In this document: piece after piece, positions 43,040-52,600 of the stretch | Numbering within the stretch: the stretch's first letter is position 1 | Layout: each line of letters starts with the position of its first letter | NCBI GenBank assembly: GCA_026261815.1 | Contig: JAMPIT010000885.1 | Location: 298,501-362,500, forward strand | DNA from: Monarcha castaneiventris obscurior | Lineage: Eukaryota; Chordata; Aves; Passeriformes; Monarchidae | Direction: 5' to 3' | Length of the DNA stretch: 64,000 nt | Position numbers and translations under genes: made by a program | Notes under the pieces: generated by a model | What the model was told of the DNA's origin: nothing | Database searches by the model: none | Seen by the model: only the letters and a program-made list of their open reading frames with translations

Positions 43040-43780
43040 AGCGGAGCCTGGCTGCGGAGCCGAGCCGAGCCGAGCCCCGGCGGAGAGAGGTGGCTGCCCC
43101 GCAGCCCCGGCTGGGGGTCCCGGAGCCCCGTTCCGGAGCTCGGCTGAACCGCGCCGCAAAGTCCCGTCGGAGGCGAGCACCGGAGCCCGGCTGAGCCCCG
43201 CAGCAAAACCCCGGCGGAGGGTCCCGGAGCCCGGCTGAGCCCCGCAGCAAAACCCCGGCGGAGGGTCCCGGAGCCCGGCTGAGCCCCGCAGCAAAACCCC
43301 GGCGGAGGGTCCCGGAGCCCGGCTGAGCCCCGCAGCAAAACCCCGGCGGAGCGTCCCGGAGCCCGGCTGAGCCCCGCAGCAAAACCCCGGCGGAGGGTCC
43401 CGGAGCCCGGCCGAGCCCCGCAGCAGAGCCCCATCCCGGACGCCGCTGAACCTCCCCGCCAAGTCCCATCGGAGCGTCCCGGAGCGCGGCTCAGCCCCGC
43501 AGCGGATCCCCGGTCGGAGCGTCCCGGAGCCTCCCTGAACGCCACCGCCAGAGCCCCGTCAGAAGGTCCCGTAGCCCGGCTGAATCCCACCGCAAAGTCC
43601 CATCGGGAGTTCCCGGAGCGCGGCTGAGCCCCGCAGCGGAGCCCCGGCGGAGGGTCCCGGAGCCCCGCAGCAGAACCACACCGCAAAGCCCCATCGGAGC
43701 GTTCCGGAGCCCGCTCGGGGCAGCCGCTTGCGCCAGAGCCCGCTCCGAGGAGGCTCCCGGAGCCCGCGGGACCCTCGGTG
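43040..43780. repeat. 44-bp GC-rich minisatellite in the MAFA leader
   Basis: The best copies start at 43201, 43245, 43289, 43333 and 43377, exactly 44 bases apart, each beginning CAGCAAAACCCCGGCGGAG. Diverged copies (GTCCCGGAGC... GAGCCCCGCAG) extend on both sides. The period is not a multiple of three. Array limits are approximate. Confidence 0.9.
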
Positions 43781-43817
43781 AGCGGCGGTGCCCGGGGGCT
43801 CCCCCTCCGGTCCCTCC

Positions 43818-43826
43818 ATGGACTGA
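43818..43826 (+). promoter_or_regulatory. Two-codon uORF (ATG GAC TGA) before MAFA
   Basis: The only ATG in the leader. It encodes Met-Asp-stop and ends one base before the MAFA ATG. Position -3 is T and +4 is G (weak to moderate context); the main start has G at both (better context). Such a minimal uORF can favour leaky scanning or termination-reinitiation; the effect here is inferred. Confidence 0.6.
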
Positions 43827-43827
43827 G

Positions 43828-44694
43828 ATGGCCTCGGAGCTGGCCATGAGCGCGGAGCTGCCCACGAGCCCCCTCGCCATCGAGTACGTGAACGATTTCG
43901 ACCTGATGAAGTTTGAGGTGAAGAAGGAGCCGGCGGAGGCGGAGCGGCTGTGCCACCGTCTGCCCGCCGGGTCCCTGTCGTCCACCCCGCTCAGCACGCC
44001 CTGCTCCTCCGTGCCTTCCTCACCCAGCTTCTGCGCTCCCAGCCCAGGTGGGCAACCGGCCCCCGGCCCCCCGGCTACCACCGCCGCTTCCCTGGGCTCC
44101 AAACAGCAGCTGGAGGAGCTGTACTGGATGTCGGGTTACCAGCATCACCTCAACCCCGAAGCTCTCAACCTGACGCCGGAGGACGCGGTGGAGGCGTTGA
44201 TCGGTGCCCCTCACCATCATCATCATCACCACCAAGGGTACGAGCCCTTCCGACCTCAACCCTTCGGGGGTGAGGAGCTGCCGCCGGCCGCCCATCACCA
44301 TCCCGGCCATCACCACCATCATCATCACCACCTGCGCCTGGAGGACCGGTTCTCCGACGATCAGCTGGTGAGTATGTCCGTGCGGGAGCTGAACCGGCAG
44401 CTGCGGGGCTTCAGCAAGGAGGAGGTGATCCGCCTCAAGCAGAAGAGGAGGACCTTGAAGAACCGGGGCTACGCTCAATCCTGCCGCTACAAGCGGGTCC
44501 AGCAGCGGCACATCTTGGAGAACGAGAAATGCCAACTGCAGAGCCAGGTGGAGCAGCTCAAGCAGGAGGTGACCCGCTTGGCCAAGGAAAGGGATCTGTA
44601 CAAAGAAAAATACGAGAAGTTGGCCGGCCGGGGCTTCCCGAGGGAGCCTTCCCCATCCGCCGCCCCGAAAGCCACCGCTGACTTCTTCATGTGA
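43828..44694 (+). CDS. MAFA: MAFA / L-Maf bZIP transcription factor
   Basis: Complete intronless ORF of 288 codons. The large-MAF protein binds MARE sites (TGCTGAN6TCAGCA type) and drives crystallin genes in lens and insulin in beta cells. Residues 1-73 are the activation domain, with the Ser14, Ser49, Thr53, Thr57, Ser61 and Ser65 phosphorylation ladder at the same numbers as in mammals, and Lys32 in VKKE (the SUMO site). YWMSGYQ follows at 99-105. Two histidine runs (7 at 129-135, 8 at 161-168) lie in the linker. The extended homology region is about 175-200, the basic region about 204-227 ([13 protein letters not shown]), and the zipper has leucines at 230, 237, 244 and 251. It ends TADFFM. 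Length fits chick L-Maf (about 286) and is shorter than human MAFA (353), which has longer Gly/His linkers. MAFB, c-MAF and NRL are less likely because the N-terminus and C-terminus follow MAFA. Confidence 0.97.
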   Translation: MASELAMSAELPTSPLAIEYVNDFDLMKFEVKKEPAEAERLCHRLPAGSLSSTPLSTPCSSVPSSPSFCAPSPGGQPAPGPPATTAASLGSKQQLEELYWMSGYQHHLNPEALNLTPEDAVEALIGAPHHHHHHHQGYEPFRPQPFGGEELPPAAHHHPGHHHHHHHHLRLEDRFSDDQLVSMSVRELNRQLRGFSKEEVIRLKQKRRTLKNRGYAQSCRYKRVQQRHILENEKCQLQSQVEQLKQEVTRLAKERDLYKEKYEKLAGRGFPREPSPSAAPKATADFFM

Positions 44695-46125
44695 GCCGGG
44701 CTGGTGGGATGGGGTGGGATCCCCCTTTTTTGGGTTTTGTTTGGTTTTTTTTTTTTTTTTCCCCCTCATGCGGGGGAGAGCGAACCCGCCAATTATATTT
44801 AAAAAACAAAAACAAAAAAAAAATGAAGTCCCCACTGAAATTTTGGGGAGGAGAAGTTGAACTCACTCCCTCCCTCCCTCCCTCCCACCACACACCCACC
44901 CCTCGGGACTCGGGGTGGGGGGTCCCGGGGTGGGGGAGTGGGGGGCAAGCCCTGCATGCGGGACGTGTACGGCCACCCGCCCCCCTTCCCGGGAGCATCA
45001 GCACCATCCAGGTGGCTTCTCCTCCCTCCCTCCCTCCCTCCCCCCTACTTTACTTTTTCCCTTGCGGGTTTTCCCCCCTCCATTGGGATTTTTATTCTTC
45101 GAGGCGTCCCCACGGATCGGCCGGGGGGTCCCCGGCAGCGCTGCGCCCTGCCCGGCCCCTCCGCCCACCCCCCATTCCCGGCCGGCAAACCTGAGCCACG
45201 TTTAACTTATTCACCCCCTTGTAAATATGTAGAAAATTAGTTCGTTTTTGCCTTTTTTTTGTTTTGTTTTGTTTTATTTTGTTTTTTCCTTGAGCCTATA
45301 TTTTGCTTGGTGATTTACGAGAAAAAGAAAACGAACAAAAACAAGAAAAAAAAAAAGAACAAAAAAAACCCTAAAATCCTTTAGAAAAGAGAAAAAAAAA
45401 ATACACGAGTCTTAAAAGTTTGTATGTAATAGCATGCAAATAATATCCGAGTTAATTTAACGATGTTGGGAAGAAGCCGAATGCACTATATACAGGAATC
45501 GATTGGGTGAAATAATACTGTTTTATAGAGATTTAAAATTATCTATGCTCTTAAAAATAGTGGGGAGGGGAGGGAGGGGAAGAGGCAACAATTTTAGGGT
45601 GACCTGAAAGGCAATATAGTAATATATGGACTGCAAACGGTTGGCTGCTATCTCACTATGCACCAGATTTATTTATTAACCCTCGGGAAACGGAAAAAAA
45701 AAATCTTATTTTAACCTCGATGTTTGGAGAGAAAAAAAAAAAAAAAAAGAGACGGCAAGAAAATGCACATTATTTGTTGTGGAAACAAGAGGAAAAAAAA
45801 AAAAGAGGATTAAGAATTCGTGCAATCGTTGGAGCGAAAGCGGGACCGATCCTGCGCGGAGGAGCGGGGCGGGTTTGGTTTGTTTTGTTGTGTTTTTTTT
45901 TTTAAACGAGTCGCTTATTTAAAAAAGGAGGAAAAAAAAACCATTAAAAAAACAAATTTTGGGGCGGGGTGGGGGGGGAAAACAAAAGGGTCCTGCGGAC
46001 AAAGCGAGCTTGGGAGCCTGGTGCATTTTAGGGACTGATCGTGCGAAGCGTTTTTAACGACCTGTTGTTTCGATTTGTGACGGTTTTAATGATGTTGCAT
46101 CAAGATAAAAACTTATATTCAACTA
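44695..46125 (+). other. MAFA: MAFA 3' UTR (probable extent)
   Basis: The sequence turns from GC-rich to AT-rich, with long T and A runs, CTCC repeats at about 44867-44886 and 45020-45043, and a repeat-free AT-rich middle (45400-45720) that looks UTR-like. Candidate ends are the variant signal GATAAA at 46104-46109, followed by GT-rich DNA, and canonical AATAAA at 46507-46512 or 47221-47226. The end is not settled. Confidence 0.5.
46104..46109 (+). promoter_or_regulatory. Candidate variant poly(A) signal GATAAA for MAFA
   Basis: GATAAA is a known weak variant of AATAAA. It sits at the end of the AT-rich UTR-like sequence, with G/T-rich DNA shortly after. AATAAA at 46507 is the alternative. 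Confidence 0.35.
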
Positions 46126-49100
46126 GAGCCTGGGTCGGGTTTTCTCTCAACTTTGGGGGGGTTCCCGCAGCATCGGGGTTTCGCTTGGGGGTTGTTTATT
46201 CTTCCCTTTGATTCCCGGTGCTGATGCAAAACCTTCCCCAAGCTCCCGCTGAGACAAGTCCGGGGTTGAGCGTCGCCTCTGCCCCGTTGAACTCTGTTTT
46301 TTCACTTTTCCTGCCTTTTTTTTTTGTTGTTGTTGTTTTTTTGTGTTTTTTCCAGCCGGGTTCTGGGTGGTTTTGGTTTTCTTTCCCGGCTGGAGGGTCC
46401 TGGAGACTTTTCGTCCCTGCAGCTGCTGGGAAGTCACCGGATCCAGTTTTTGGTCCCAGCTTGTCCGACACCGTCCCGACGAGCCGCTGGCTTGGTTTTC
46501 AACGGTAATAAATGATTTTTCTTTCCTCTTTTGGCTTCTCCCTCTTGGATTTTTAATTTTGAAAAGGATAAAAAAAAAAAACCCCATTAACAAACCAAGC
46601 CCACACCTTCCCTAATCCAAGCTTTTGAGTTGGTTTTTTACTGAGATTTTGGGGACTGTTTTTAAGGATATTTCTCCCTTTGCCGCAAACCCTGAGCGCG
46701 GCTGCAGCTTTTCCCGGACTCAGCGGGACAAATTCCAGCACAGCCCTTGGTCCAACTTATTTTTGGGGCATTTAATGTAATTTTTCGACATTTAGGTGTA
46801 TTTTCCATCCTACATTTTTGCCCAGGCTCGGCCGTGGCTGGTCCCCAGGCTGTGGCAGGTTCCCTCCTGCCGCTTCCATAAATCTCCGCTGTGTTCATGT
46901 AACCCCCCGGCTTTTCCCAGGATTTAGGGGGTGCCTGTGACCCCACAACCCTCTGGTCTTACATTTTCTGCACCCCCAAACCTCACTCCCCTTTTTTTTC
47001 ACCTTATTCCGTCTTTTTCTTGTCTTATTTTGTGGCTGGAGGGTTTTTGAGCAGCCTGAGCTCAGCTCAATATTGAACTTGGATTTTGGGATGGGAGCTG
47101 GGATGCAAAGAGGGGCTTTAGTCCCAGAGCTGGACAAAAAGGGGGCTTTGGACGGTGGGGGATTCACTCCTTATTCCTGTATTTATTTAGATCCAGGAAA
47201 ACCTTGCAAACTTGGCTCTAAATAAAATTAACCCGTGCAGCCTCTCGTGGGACTTCGCATCCTCCAATTTTTTGGAGGTGAATCACAGCTTCCTGCTGGG
47301 TTATTCCCTAATTTTCCTCCCAGTATCCCTTTCTCTGGGCATGGTTTTTTGGGGTTTTTTTGGGAGAATGCATCCAGCTGCCTGCTTGTGATCAAGGAAG
47401 GAGAATTTGGGGAGGAAAAGTGTTCGGGGCTGGTGCCTTCCCCAAACCCACCCTGGGATCTCAGTCCTCGCCATCTAAATCCTCACTCCTGGATCTTCCC
47501 GTGATCCACATTCCCGATGTGCACATCCTGGGGGTCACTGCCCCTTTTTCCAGCTGCGCCGAGGCTGGTTGGAGAACCAGAGCCGACTTTTGGGGTTTTG
47601 TGGGACTCTGTGGGGTTTTGTGGGAGCGCTGTCCCATGGGGCATCACCCCAGGACCCAGCGCGGTGCCCGTGGGGTGACGGCGCTCGCCTCCTGCTCCGG
47701 AATCCTTTCCCCACTTCCATGGCAGAGCGAAGGCAGCAGTTTAGGATTCCCACTTTTTTCCCCTTTGCCCTCCTCCTTTTTTGATTTATAGATTTCATTT
47801 TTGAGGGGGCAACAACCTCTGGGAGAGATCCCGGATTATTTTGGCGATCCGGGTATTCTCCCTTCCTCTTCATCCCGAAGGGATCCCCAATTCCTTGTGC
47901 CACTGTGATTTATTTTTTTAGTTCCCCCACTGATTTTTTTCCCCCCAAATCCTCCTGGAAATCCCTGGAAATCCCCTAAGTAAGGGAATAACTGGAGCAG
48001 GACACAGGGTGTTGCTGCCACATGTTAACGTTGGTCCTCCATGGGGGACCCCATCCCACAGTTTTTTGGGAAATTTGGGGATGGAGTTGCACCCTTCTGC
48101 CCCATCATCCTGACTTTCTCTGGGCTCCGGAAGCTCCCAGCTTTCTGGGATTTGGCTTTGCTGAATAAATAATAAAAACTAAAGTGATTTAAGCCTAAAT
48201 TTGGCTGGTTTATGACTCGTCTCCTTTTTGGGGCTGAGCCCCCACCCCGCACCCTGGGCTCTGGTGGGGGGGGAATCTGGGTGGTCCCGTCTTGGATTTG
48301 CAGCGTTTTTTGGGATGGCTGCAATTATTTTCAGGGTTGGGTGTGTGTTCCAAGGGTGCTGGCACATGTTTTGGGATGGGGATGGGGCGGGACAGGGTCG
48401 TGTGTCCCCGTGTGCCGCAGGACTGCGGAGATCCGCGGGTGCCACCGCGGCTGCTGCAGGAGGCTGTGTGGCGTTTGGGGTCACTCTGACCTGGTTTCAA
48501 AGCTTTTCCCTCGTTTTTCCTGATCCCTCAGCGGGGCTGGAGAGCCTCCTTCTCCATCTTCCTGCTGCTTTTTGGGGTCTGCAGGACCTCAGGACACCAC
48601 ACCCTCCCTCCTGTGAGGATCTGCAGTCCCTCCGCTCATTCTGGGTGTCTCCTGCATCCTCAGCTCCATCCTCAGCCTTTTCCAGGGGTGGAAAGAGCAG
48701 CCCCATCCAAAGGGATGCTCCAAGGGCTGCCTGCCACTTGGGATGGGGAAATAGGGACAAGCTCTGGGGGTCCCCTCCACATCCCCCTCCTGCAGAGCTC
48801 CTTAACCCCATTTCCAAGCTTTAGTTGCCTGTTGAAGGCCCCGTGGGCTTTGCTGGGCTGGGAAATGGCTGGAATTTCCTCCAGCTTCCCAGCCCGTGGG
48901 TTTTTCCATGGGGCAGAGGGGTGATTTTGGGGGATGCTCACCCCCAAACACAGCAGCACCTTGGAGCTGGATGCTCGGGATCAGTGACAGCCCCCCTAAA
49001 CCCCCGCTGGGTGCTCTGTGCCAACTCCAAGCTGGAATTACCGGGATCGCTGGAAACGGGTGGAAAACCACAAGGAGCTGATCAATGCGGCATCTCCAAA

Positions 49101-49845
49101 GCATCCCTGGCTCCTTTCTCCTCACAGGTTTGTCCCAAAACCGCTCCAGTGTTCCACACAAATCCCAACATCTCGGTAAGGTGAGAACTCCAGTCCTGGA
49201 GTTCAGTCCCAGGGAAGAAGTGGGTTGGGCTGCGGGGCGTGGAGGAATTTGGGGTAGTGTTCACTTAAAAAGCAGGAATTCATTCGAATCTCAGCCAAAT
49301 TAGTCCTGGACAAAAGAAAATTTTGGGTTTGGCTCTGAGCTCGGGGTTGAGCTGCTGTGAGCAGTGTGTGGGCTTGGTTTGGAGCTGGAATTTTTTGGCT
49401 TGAGTGGATCTTTATATTCTGTCTCGGCCAGAGTTGGATTTTTGCACATTCCCTCCTTTCCATGCTCCATGCCCGGCTGCCTCCTCAGTATTCCCACATC
49501 CCTGGGAGCCAAACACTGCCCTGCTCACTTTATATATAAAAATATATTTATCTAAAATAAATTTATCTCCATTTATCTCCTCGGTAGAACAGAGCTCTGC
49601 CGTGGGATCATGGCTTTGGCACTGCACAGCTCATCCTGAAGGCTGGAATTTTTTTCCAGCTCTCTGCCTTCCCCCAGTTCCATTGATGTCATCCCTAAAC
49701 TCAGCAGGAGGTGATGTCCTTCCCAAAAACCAGGACACGGAAAACACCCCAGCATAACACAAACAGGACCGCAGCTGGGGTTTTATCCCAAATTCCTTGG
49801 GTTTGGGTGGGTTTGCATCACCCAGGGGTGCTGCTGGTGCTGTGG
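46126..49845. other. Downstream flank of MAFA, no gene supported
   Basis: Unique mixed-composition DNA with T-rich runs, AATAAA at 46507 and 47221, and many chance frames. If the transcript uses a later poly(A) site, part of this is MAFA 3' UTR. Confidence 0.4.
46507..46512 (+). promoter_or_regulatory. Candidate AATAAA downstream of MAFA
   Basis: First canonical AATAAA after the MAFA stop, 1.8 kb away, followed by T-rich sequence. A further one is at 47221-47226. Confidence 0.35.
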
Positions 49846-50320
49846 GAATTGGGATGCAGGTAGCTGGATCCCAAATATGGGTATGGGATGCAGGAGGAGG
49901 GATATGGGATACAAGAGGTGGAATGCAGGATGCAAGGATACAGGACATTGGATGTGGGAGGTGGGATGTGAGATGCAGGCTTTGGGGTGAAGGATATGGG
50001 ATGCAGGATGCAAGGATACAGGGCACTGGGTGTGAGATGCAGGATTTGGGATGAAGGATATGGGATGTGAGATGCAGGATTTGGGGTGAAGGATATGGGA
50101 TGTGAGATGCAGGATTTGGGGTGAAGGATATGGGATGCAGGATGCAAGGATACAGGGCACTGGGTGTGAGATGCAGAGGGTGGGATATAGGGTGCAGGAG
50201 GCAAGGATGGAGAATGTTGGATGCGGGATAAAGGACATGGCAAATAGGATCTGAGAATTGGGATGCAGGATATGGGGAATGGGAGGTGGGATATGGAATG
50301 TGGGATATGGAATGCTCCCT
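49846..50320. repeat. G-rich minisatellite (GGATATGGGATGCAGGAT family)
   Basis: Degenerate tandem units such as GTGAGATGCAGGATTTGGGG, GTGAAGGATATGGGATG and GATGCAAGGATACAGGGCAC. The G-rich strand is +. Related units reappear at 50510-50590. Confidence 0.88.
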
Positions 50321-50509
50321 GCAGCAGGGTGTGTGCTGCTTGTCCCTGCCCCTTGATCCGGGAGAAAAGGGAAGCTTTGGATCATGAGGAGCAAGAAGGA
50401 GCCCGGCACTGCCCAGCCCACCCTTCTCTGACTGGATAAATTCCATCAAGGATGCAGCACTGGCAAATCCCAGCAATTCCAGCTCCTACCCTGTGTGTGT
50501 GCAGGTGAT

Positions 50510-50590
50510 GGAATGAAGCAGGTGGGATGTGGGATGCAGGAGGTGGGATGTGGGATGCAAGCCATGGGATGCAGGATGCACATCCCTGTG
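50510..50590. repeat. Satellite copy of the GGGATGCAGG minisatellite
   Basis: GGTGGGATGTGGGATGCAGG repeated twice, then GGGATGCAGGATGCAC. Same family as 49846-50320, separated by about 190 bp. Confidence 0.75.
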
Positions 50591-51484
50591 TGTGCAGGGA
50601 AAACAGCTCCGCTGCCAAGTGGGAAACATTCCAGGACAGCGTCAGTCCTCAGATCTGGAGGTGATCACATCCCAGAAGCCAGTGCCCTTTGCTATCCCAG
50701 CTGTCTGGGAAGTGCAGCTTTCCTTGGAGTCACCACCCCCAGTGCCTGGGAATCCCCTTGTTCCCCTCTCCATCCCCACAACTCCGTATCCCTCCTTGCC
50801 AAGCTCTCAATTAAGTCATCTGCTCAGTGTTTAATTACCCACACCATAAAACCCAAAGGTTCCTTGGGTTTTCAGCCCCCTCCAACCCTTCCTTTCCATG
50901 GATGAGAGTGGAGGGAAAGCAGAGGGGGAGCATCTTCCCACCCCCACCAGGTTATTTATTCATGGAAAAGGCCGAGGCTGGAGCATGGCTCCTGCACAGC
51001 CCTGGCAGCTGGCGGCTCCCTGGGAGCTGTAATTTGCACAAGCAAAAATAAACTAATTGTTATTTTCCATTTACATAAAGGGAAGGGAAGAGAGCTTGGA
51101 AGAGAGGGGGAAGGAGGCCGGGAATGCGAAGGGAATGTGCTGCCAACCCCTTCTGGGAGGGCTGTGCCAAAGCACTGGTTCATCCTCTGCTCCCGTGAGG
51201 TTCATCCTGCCTGTCTGGTTGCTGGAGGAGCTGAAATTTATGGAAATGATGGTGCTGGACCATCATCGTCCTCCCCGTGGAGTCAGGGCCCACTTCCAGA
51301 GGTGTGAAGCCCATCCCGATGAAGGTGCAACACAACAGGAGAGAGAGGACAACCATTTCCATCAGCTGGGTGGGAGGAAAAACCTGCTGGCATTTTGACA
51401 GCATCAGGACAGATTTGAGGGATGGATGGAGATTTATTTGGAGTTTCCACTTTGGCCGTGGTGTGTGGATCCAAAGGAAGGGCC
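50591..51484. other. Intergenic sequence without recognised features
   Basis: No gene or repeat recognised. Confidence 0.4.
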
Positions 51485-51489
51485 TGGGT

Positions 51490-51722
51490 GTAGAACTATG
51501 GAATGGTTTGGGTTGGGAGGGAACTTAAAGATCAACCAGTTCCAACCCCCTGCCATGGGCAGGGACACCTTCCACTATCCCAGGTTTCTCCAAGCTCTGT
51601 CCAACCTGGCCTTGGACACTTCCAGGGTGGATCAACCTGTGCCAGGGCCTCACCACCCTCCCAGGGAAGAATTTCTTCCCAATATCCCATCTAACCCTGT
51701 CCCTCTGGCAGTGGGAAACTTC
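51490..51722 (-). mobile_element. CR1 3' end fragment
   Basis: GAACTATGGAATGGTTTGGG, GGACACCTTCCACTATCCC and TTTCTTCCCAATATCCCATC. Confidence 0.9.
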
Positions 51723-51904
51723 AGATTTTTGAGACTTTAACCCTTTTCCCAAGTGGCCATTGCTGAAAGGCACCTGGTGGGGATGTGTTTGTGGATCTGG
51801 GCTTGGGATGGAGGTGGGACTGAGGATAAACAGCAGAGGGGGTTGGGAACGCTCCTCTCTCACCAGCTCTGTGCAGCCCAAGGATTCCTTGGACCAGGAA
51901 GGAA

Positions 51905-52075
51905 GAAGAAGAAGTTTCCCCGAAAGGCTGTGGATTCCCCATCCCTGGAAGTGTTCAAAGCCAGATTGGAGCAACCTGGTCTAGTGGAAGGTGTCCCTGC
52001 CCATGGCAGTGTTGGTGGAATGAGATGATCCTTAAGGTCCGTTCCAACCCAAACCATTCCACGATTTTATGAGGA
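51905..52075 (+). mobile_element. CR1 3' end fragment
   Basis: GGATTCCCCATCCCTGGAAG, AGTGGAAGGTGTCCCTGCCC and CCAACCCAAACCATTCCACG. Inverted with respect to the 51490 copy. Confidence 0.9.
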
Positions 52076-52179
52076 ACACATCCATGACTTCATGTGTTGG
52101 CTGGAGTGGAGACTGGAGATGCTGTCACCAGCAGCACCAGCACTGGAAAGATCCCTTCCATGCTGCCACATCTTGGGAA

Positions 52180-52600
52180 CCTTTGTCATAACGCTTGGAA
52201 CGAGACGTTGCGGGCGTTTAATTCCGATTTACGCCGACAGGTCCTGTCCGTTAATTAAATATCCATTGATTGTTCGGAGAACACTTCCTTGGGTTTATCG
52301 CGTTTCTCCGAGACAAATCAAATTGCCACGTCATTAACTTCCAGCTCTCCAATCCATACATAATTACTGCCTTATTAATACCTCCGAGTTACGAGGAAGT
52401 TTGAGGCAATTAATATTTGTGGGATAGTTTGTATCAAGTTAATTCCGTCAGGGTTATGTTAATAATGCGGACATCTAATAAGCTGGGTAATTAACGTCTT
52501 TCTCGTTAGCATCTTCTCAGGTGCCAGTTAAATGTCAGGCCAGGCTTTGTGGCCGGGCTGTGTTTAATTAAACTCGTTATTACAGAGGGATTCATGGCTG
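52180..52600. promoter_or_regulatory. Homeodomain-site-rich block downstream of MAFA
   Basis: Strikingly dense in TAAT cores and unique: GTTAATTAAATATCC, CATAATTACTGCCTTATTAA, GGCAATTAATATTTG, GGTAATTAACG, TGTTTAATTAAACTCG. It also keeps intact CG-containing motifs in AT-rich DNA, a texture usual for deeply conserved elements. About 9.5 kb after the MAFA TATA box. Confidence 0.4.

Larger units (their letters stand above)
42758..43827 (+). other. MAFA: MAFA 5' UTR, ~1.07 kb, minisatellite-rich
   Basis: Runs from the predicted start after the TATA box to the ATG. It is extremely GC-rich and contains no ATG at all until 43818. Much of it (about 43040-43780) is perfect and diverged copies of a 44-bp unit. 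The length depends on the TATA-predicted start; an internal start would shorten it. A GGTGAG near 43776 could act as a splice donor, but no partner was seen. Confidence 0.6.
42560..44700. other. GC-rich CpG-island-like region over the MAFA promoter, leader and ORF
   Basis: Very GC-rich with frequent CG dinucleotides compared with the flanks. Spans the TATA promoter, the 44-bp minisatellite leader and the intronless ORF. Limits are by eye. Confidence 0.6.

Noticed and set aside
44020..44835. 271-codon open frame antisense to MAFA
   Set aside because: A shadow of the GC-rich MAFA coding sequence; histidine and leucine codon bias opens the antisense frame.
49631..50476. 281-codon - strand open frame rich in SHIPYP-type repeats
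   Set aside because: Translation of the GGATATGGGATGCAGG minisatellite.
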